From: Blastopirellula marina
GTDB lineage: Bacteria; Planctomycetota; Planctomycetia; Pirellulales; Thermoguttaceae
Direction: 5' to 3'
DNA: 50,751 nucleotides
NCBI GenBank assembly: GCA_020721965.1
Contig: DYLS01000021.1
Location: 1-50,751 of the forward strand
Position 1 is the first letter of the stretch. Every line of letters begins with the position of its first letter. Under the pieces are notes generated by a model. The model was not told where the DNA came from, made no database searches, and worked only from the letters and a program-made list of their open reading frames with translations. Made by a program: the position numbers and the translations under genes. This document shows, one piece after another, positions 48,730 to 50,751 of the stretch.

Positions 48730-50751
48730 CGCCGTCTACGAGCACCTCCGTGCTCGCGACGACAGCCCGTGCGTGGTGATCCCCACGGCCGGAGGCAAGA
48801 CCCCGGTCATGGCCACCATCTGCCGCGACGCCGTGACGCGTTGGGACGGCCGGGTGCTCGTGCTGGCCCACGTCAAGGAATTGCTCGAGCAGGCGGCCGA
48901 CAAGCTGCGAGTCATCTGTCCCGACGTCCAATTCGGGGTCTACTCGGCTGGGCTGCGCCGCCGGGACACGGACCACACGGTGATCATCGCCGGCATCCAG
49001 TCGGCATACAAGCGGGCAGCGGAATTAGGGCCGTTCGACCTCGTCATCGTCGACGAGTGCTTCCCTGCCGGCACGAAGATCTCCACCCCACGTGGCCATA
49101 TAGCGATTGAAGATGTGTCCATCGGGCAGCCTGTCCACACAGCCCTCGGCGTGGGCGAGGTCGAAGCGATCTCCGCCAGACCCGCCCACAAGCTACTTGA
49201 GCTGGAGTTTGAGAATGGTGGAATCCTGCGATGCACCCCCAACCATTTGCTCTTCACCGAACAAGGATGGCGAGAGGCGCAGACCCTGGAGGTGGGATCG
49301 CGTCTTTTCAGCAGAGAAGACGTGCAAATATTGCGGAGCCTTGATGCGTCCGAGAATCTACACCAACCCAGATGGCAGCCCCAGGGTGTGCCAGTCGGAA
49401 AGCGAGTGGAATGCCCAGGAGTATTGTTCGGCGAAGTGCGGCGCACAGACGAGGCGGAAACCGCGCCCGCCGAAGCCGTCGTCATGGCGGTCGGTCAGAA
49501 TTCATTCCGCCAAAAAATGGCGCGAATGTTGCGGGCGCGAATTCCGTCCGTGGATCAAGCTGGACGCGACAGGGAAGATGATCAGTTATCTGCACGAGCA
49601 CCTCTGGCGCAAGCAACGTTTTTGCTCGATCTCCTGCGCCAAGAAGGCAGAAAATGCCATGTGGATACCAGGCGTTCGAGCGCGAGTCAGCCAGACCCTC
49701 AAACAGCGTGGCCATGCGCCGGTTGCGCGCGGCGGCAACGGGAAGCTTACCATGCCACAGATTCGACTGCTCACAATCCTTGGGCCACCGTGGTGCCCGG
49801 AGTTGGTGGTCTCCACGGGGCGGCCTCGTCCGTTTGGGTTGCCGAAGAATGTCAAGATCGACCTTGCCCATCCGCAAAAGAAGATCACCATCGAACTGGA
49901 CGGTCCGTCGCATCAGTCGCCCAGGAAACGCGAGGCCGACAAACGGAAGGTCTCATACTTGCTTCGCAACGGGTGGTGCGTATTACGGCTATCGAATGCC
50001 AAAGCCCTGTGGCTGTGTTCAATCTGCAAGTCGCAGGACACCCTTCTTACTATGCTGGCGGAGTACTTGCACACAACTGTCACCTGATTCCGCCGGACGG
50101 CGATGGGATGTACCGCACCTTTCTGGCCGAGGCGAAGGTCGTCAACCCACACCTGCGTGTCATTGGCCTTACAGCCACGCCATTTCGCCTGGCCAGCGGG
50201 CCAATCTGCACGCCAGACGGGTTGCTTAACCATATTTGCTACGAAGTCGGTGTCAAGGAATTAATTCACAACGGATACCTCTGCCCTCTAATAACGAAAG
50301 TTGGAAGCAACAAGGCAGACTTCGAGCGGCTACGCGTTCGCGGTGGCGAGTTTGTGGCCGACGAGGCGGAAGACTTGATGGATGCTGACAACCTCGTCAT
50401 CTCGGCATGCAGCGAGATCATCGCCTACACGCACAATCGCCGGAGCGTATTGGTGTTTGCCGCTGGAGTACGACACGGGCGTCACGTGGCCCGCGTGCTG
50501 GCTGACATTTCTGGCAAAGAGGTTGGCTTCCTTGATGGCCAGACGCCGGCTGCCGAGCGGGCGGAGTTGATCGCCCGTTTCCGCCGCGAACCGCTCCCAG
50601 GCGACCTGTTCGGCCACAGGCTGCTGCCGCTCAACTACCTGGTGAACGTCAACGTGCTGACCACGGGATTCGACGCTCCGAACATCGACTGCGTGGCCAT
50701 CCTGCGTCCCACGATGTCGCCGGGACTCTGGTATCAGATGTGCCTGGATAT
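48695..50751 (+). CDS. DECH-box superfamily 2 helicase interrupted by an intein (3' end beyond window)
   Basis: The frame starting at ATG 48695 is open to the end of the window (685 codons). N-extein (121 codons): LRPYQQAAVDAVYEHL, the Walker A variant PTAGGKTPVMA and IIAGIQSAYKRAAELG, ending FDLVIVDE at the start of motif II. A 340-codon intein (49058-50077) follows. The C-extein resumes CHLIPPDGDGMYRTFL, so that after splicing motif II reads DECH; then GLTATPFRL (motif III), VLVFAAGVRHG and TTGFDAPNIDCVAILRPT (motifs V/VI region). It belongs to the SSL2-like phage/restriction helicases. The catalytic motif is split, so the ATPase should be dead until the intein is removed. The start lacks a clear Shine-Dalgarno sequence and may be coupled to the 45-residue ORF. 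Confidence 0.92.
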   Translation, partial: MQLRPYQQAAVDAVYEHLRARDDSPCVVIPTAGGKTPVMATICRDAVTRWDGRVLVLAHVKELLEQAADKLRVICPDVQFGVYSAGLRRRDTDHTVIIAGIQSAYKRAAELGPFDLVIVDECFPAGTKISTPRGHIAIEDVSIGQPVHTALGVGEVEAISARPAHKLLELEFENGGILRCTPNHLLFTEQGWREAQTLEVGSRLFSREDVQILRSLDASENLHQPRWQPQGVPVGKRVECPGVLFGEVRRTDEAETAPAEAVVMAVGQNSFRQKMARMLRARIPSVDQAGRDREDDQLSARAPLAQATFLLDLLRQEGRKCHVDTRRSSASQPDPQTAWPCAGCARRQREAYHATDSTAHNPWATVVPGVGGLHGAASSVWVAEECQDRPCPSAKEDHHRTGRSVASVAQETRGRQTEGLILASQRVVRITAIECQSPVAVFNLQVAGHPSYYAGGVLAHNCHLIPPDGDGMYRTFLAEAKVVNPHLRVIGLTATPFRLASGPICTPDGLLNHICYEVGVKELIHNGYLCPLITKVGSNKADFERLRVRGGEFVADEAEDLMDADNLVISACSEIIAYTHNRRSVLVFAAGVRHGRHVARVLADISGKEVGFLDGQTPAAERAELIARFRREPLPGDLFGHRLLPLNYLVNVNVLTTGFDAPNIDCVAILRPTMSPGLWYQMCLD
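49058..50077 (+). other. Intein inserted between E and C of the DECH motif; splicing blocks in the helicase frame
   Basis: The 340-residue insert begins CFPAGTKISTPRGHIAIEDV (block A, Cys1), has RCTPNHLLFTEQGW (block B with the T-x-x-H at 49235-49246) and LEVGSRL, and ends VFNLQVAGHPSYYAGGVLAH then N (blocks F and G), followed by Cys+1. All residues for Cys-type splicing are present in the helicase frame. Between about 49304 and 49970 this frame is open for some 220 codons but reads as an unusual Arg/Gln/Ala-rich sequence, because the homing endonuclease is encoded in the +1 frame there. See the ORF at 49215-50087. Confidence 0.9.
49215..50087 (+). CDS. Homing endonuclease (Vsr/DUF559-like, with zinc clusters) in the +1 frame of the intein
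   Basis: In the frame +1 to the helicase, 49314-50087 encodes TCKYCGALMRPRIYTNPDGS and EYCSAKCG, then ECCGREFRPW and FCSISCAKK, two CxxC/CxxxC zinc-binding pairs. It continues VKIDLAHPQKKITIELDGPS with H next, then KREADKRKVSYLLRNGWCVL and RL: a D..E-x-D/H core typical of Vsr/DUF559-like nucleases, a group used as homing endonucleases inside inteins. ATG 49215 has GGAG 7 bases upstream and would give a 290-residue product; ATG 49107 and GTG starts are alternatives, or ribosomes may enter from the helicase by +1 slippage on CTTTTC at 49304. The stop lies 10 bp beyond the intein end. The last part overlaps block F of the intein. Confidence 0.75.
   Translation: MVESCDAPPTICSSPNKDGERRRPWRWDRVFSAEKTCKYCGALMRPRIYTNPDGSPRVCQSESEWNAQEYCSAKCGAQTRRKPRPPKPSSWRSVRIHSAKKWRECCGREFRPWIKLDATGKMISYLHEHLWRKQRFCSISCAKKAENAMWIPGVRARVSQTLKQRGHAPVARGGNGKLTMPQIRLLTILGPPWCPELVVSTGRPRPFGLPKNVKIDLAHPQKKITIELDGPSHQSPRKREADKRKVSYLLRNGWCVLRLSNAKALWLCSICKSQDTLLTMLAEYLHTTVT

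Noticed and set aside
49654-50229. 191-codon frame (third frame) across the intein C-terminus
   Set aside because: It is broken upstream and has no domain similarity; the other two frames carry the helicase/intein and the nuclease. It shows how open GC-rich frames can be, and was used to temper the claim about the helicase frame.

Overview
The window looks like the chromosome of a planctomycete, most likely of the Pirellulales type. The evidence is the gene content: short lysine-rich HU proteins, a DUF6800 mini-protein, a DUF2760 gene followed by two Hsp70 genes, exported Gfo/Idh/MocA and TIM-barrel sugar enzymes, a formylglycine sulfatase, small lipoproteins of a recognisable planctomycete kind, and the DUF2924 + large serine recombinase pair. 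The call is by inference; no rRNA is present.

Chromosomal part (about 1-37.2 kb, moderate GC). 0-4 kb: end of a protein with a discoidin-like C-terminus, an exported sugar isomerase-like TIM barrel, an exported oxidoreductase, a small zinc metallopeptidase and a UxaA-like SAF protein. 4.7-9.1 kb: MFS transporter, DUF6800, HIT protein, BioF, DUF2760. 9.2-14 kb: two Hsp70-family chaperones in tandem, the second with a long C-terminal extension (DUF3731-like). 14-15.4 kb: a degraded IS1-like transposase interrupted by a miniature element that still has its 8-bp target duplication. 15.4-20.3 kb: RuvX and an envelope cluster of a flippase-like membrane protein, a family 2 glycosyltransferase and a polytopic membrane protein. 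21-27.3 kb: HU, a lipoprotein, NadB, an aminotransferase and inositol-3-phosphate synthase. 27.7-36 kb, all on the minus strand: lipoprotein, a second HU, a YkgJ-type cysteine-cluster protein, HslU/HslV, a sulfatase and an active/inactive pair of M16 peptidases. Intergenic regions carry several families of miniature inverted-repeat sequences, one of them 117-118 bp long in three copies.

Accessory part (37-50.75 kb, visibly GC-richer from 39.4 kb). A tRNA-Asn is followed by an unfamiliar PD-(D/E)XK protein. Next comes an integrative element that runs off the right edge: small ORF, DUF2924, large serine recombinase, an HTH-like small protein, two overlapping genes of unknown function, another unknown, a sigma factor, and a phage-type recombination module (RecE-like PD-(D/E)XK nuclease, RecA-like ATPase, DUF669, RusA, DECH helicase). 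Most intergenic leaders in the element contain long hairpins, several of them reaching the Shine-Dalgarno sequence.

The most striking feature is in the helicase at 48,695-end. A 340-codon intein splits the DECH catalytic motif between E and C. All splice-site residues (Cys1, TPNH, His-Asn, Cys+1) lie in the helicase frame, and that frame is open from end to end. The homing endonuclease (two zinc-binding cysteine clusters plus a Vsr/DUF559-like nuclease core) is encoded in the +1 frame of the same DNA. It overlaps the C-terminal splicing domain and stops 10 bases past the splice junction. Inteins normally carry their endonuclease in frame, so this is either an overprinted/nested homing endonuclease, a programmed frameshift, or a pair of compensating indels.
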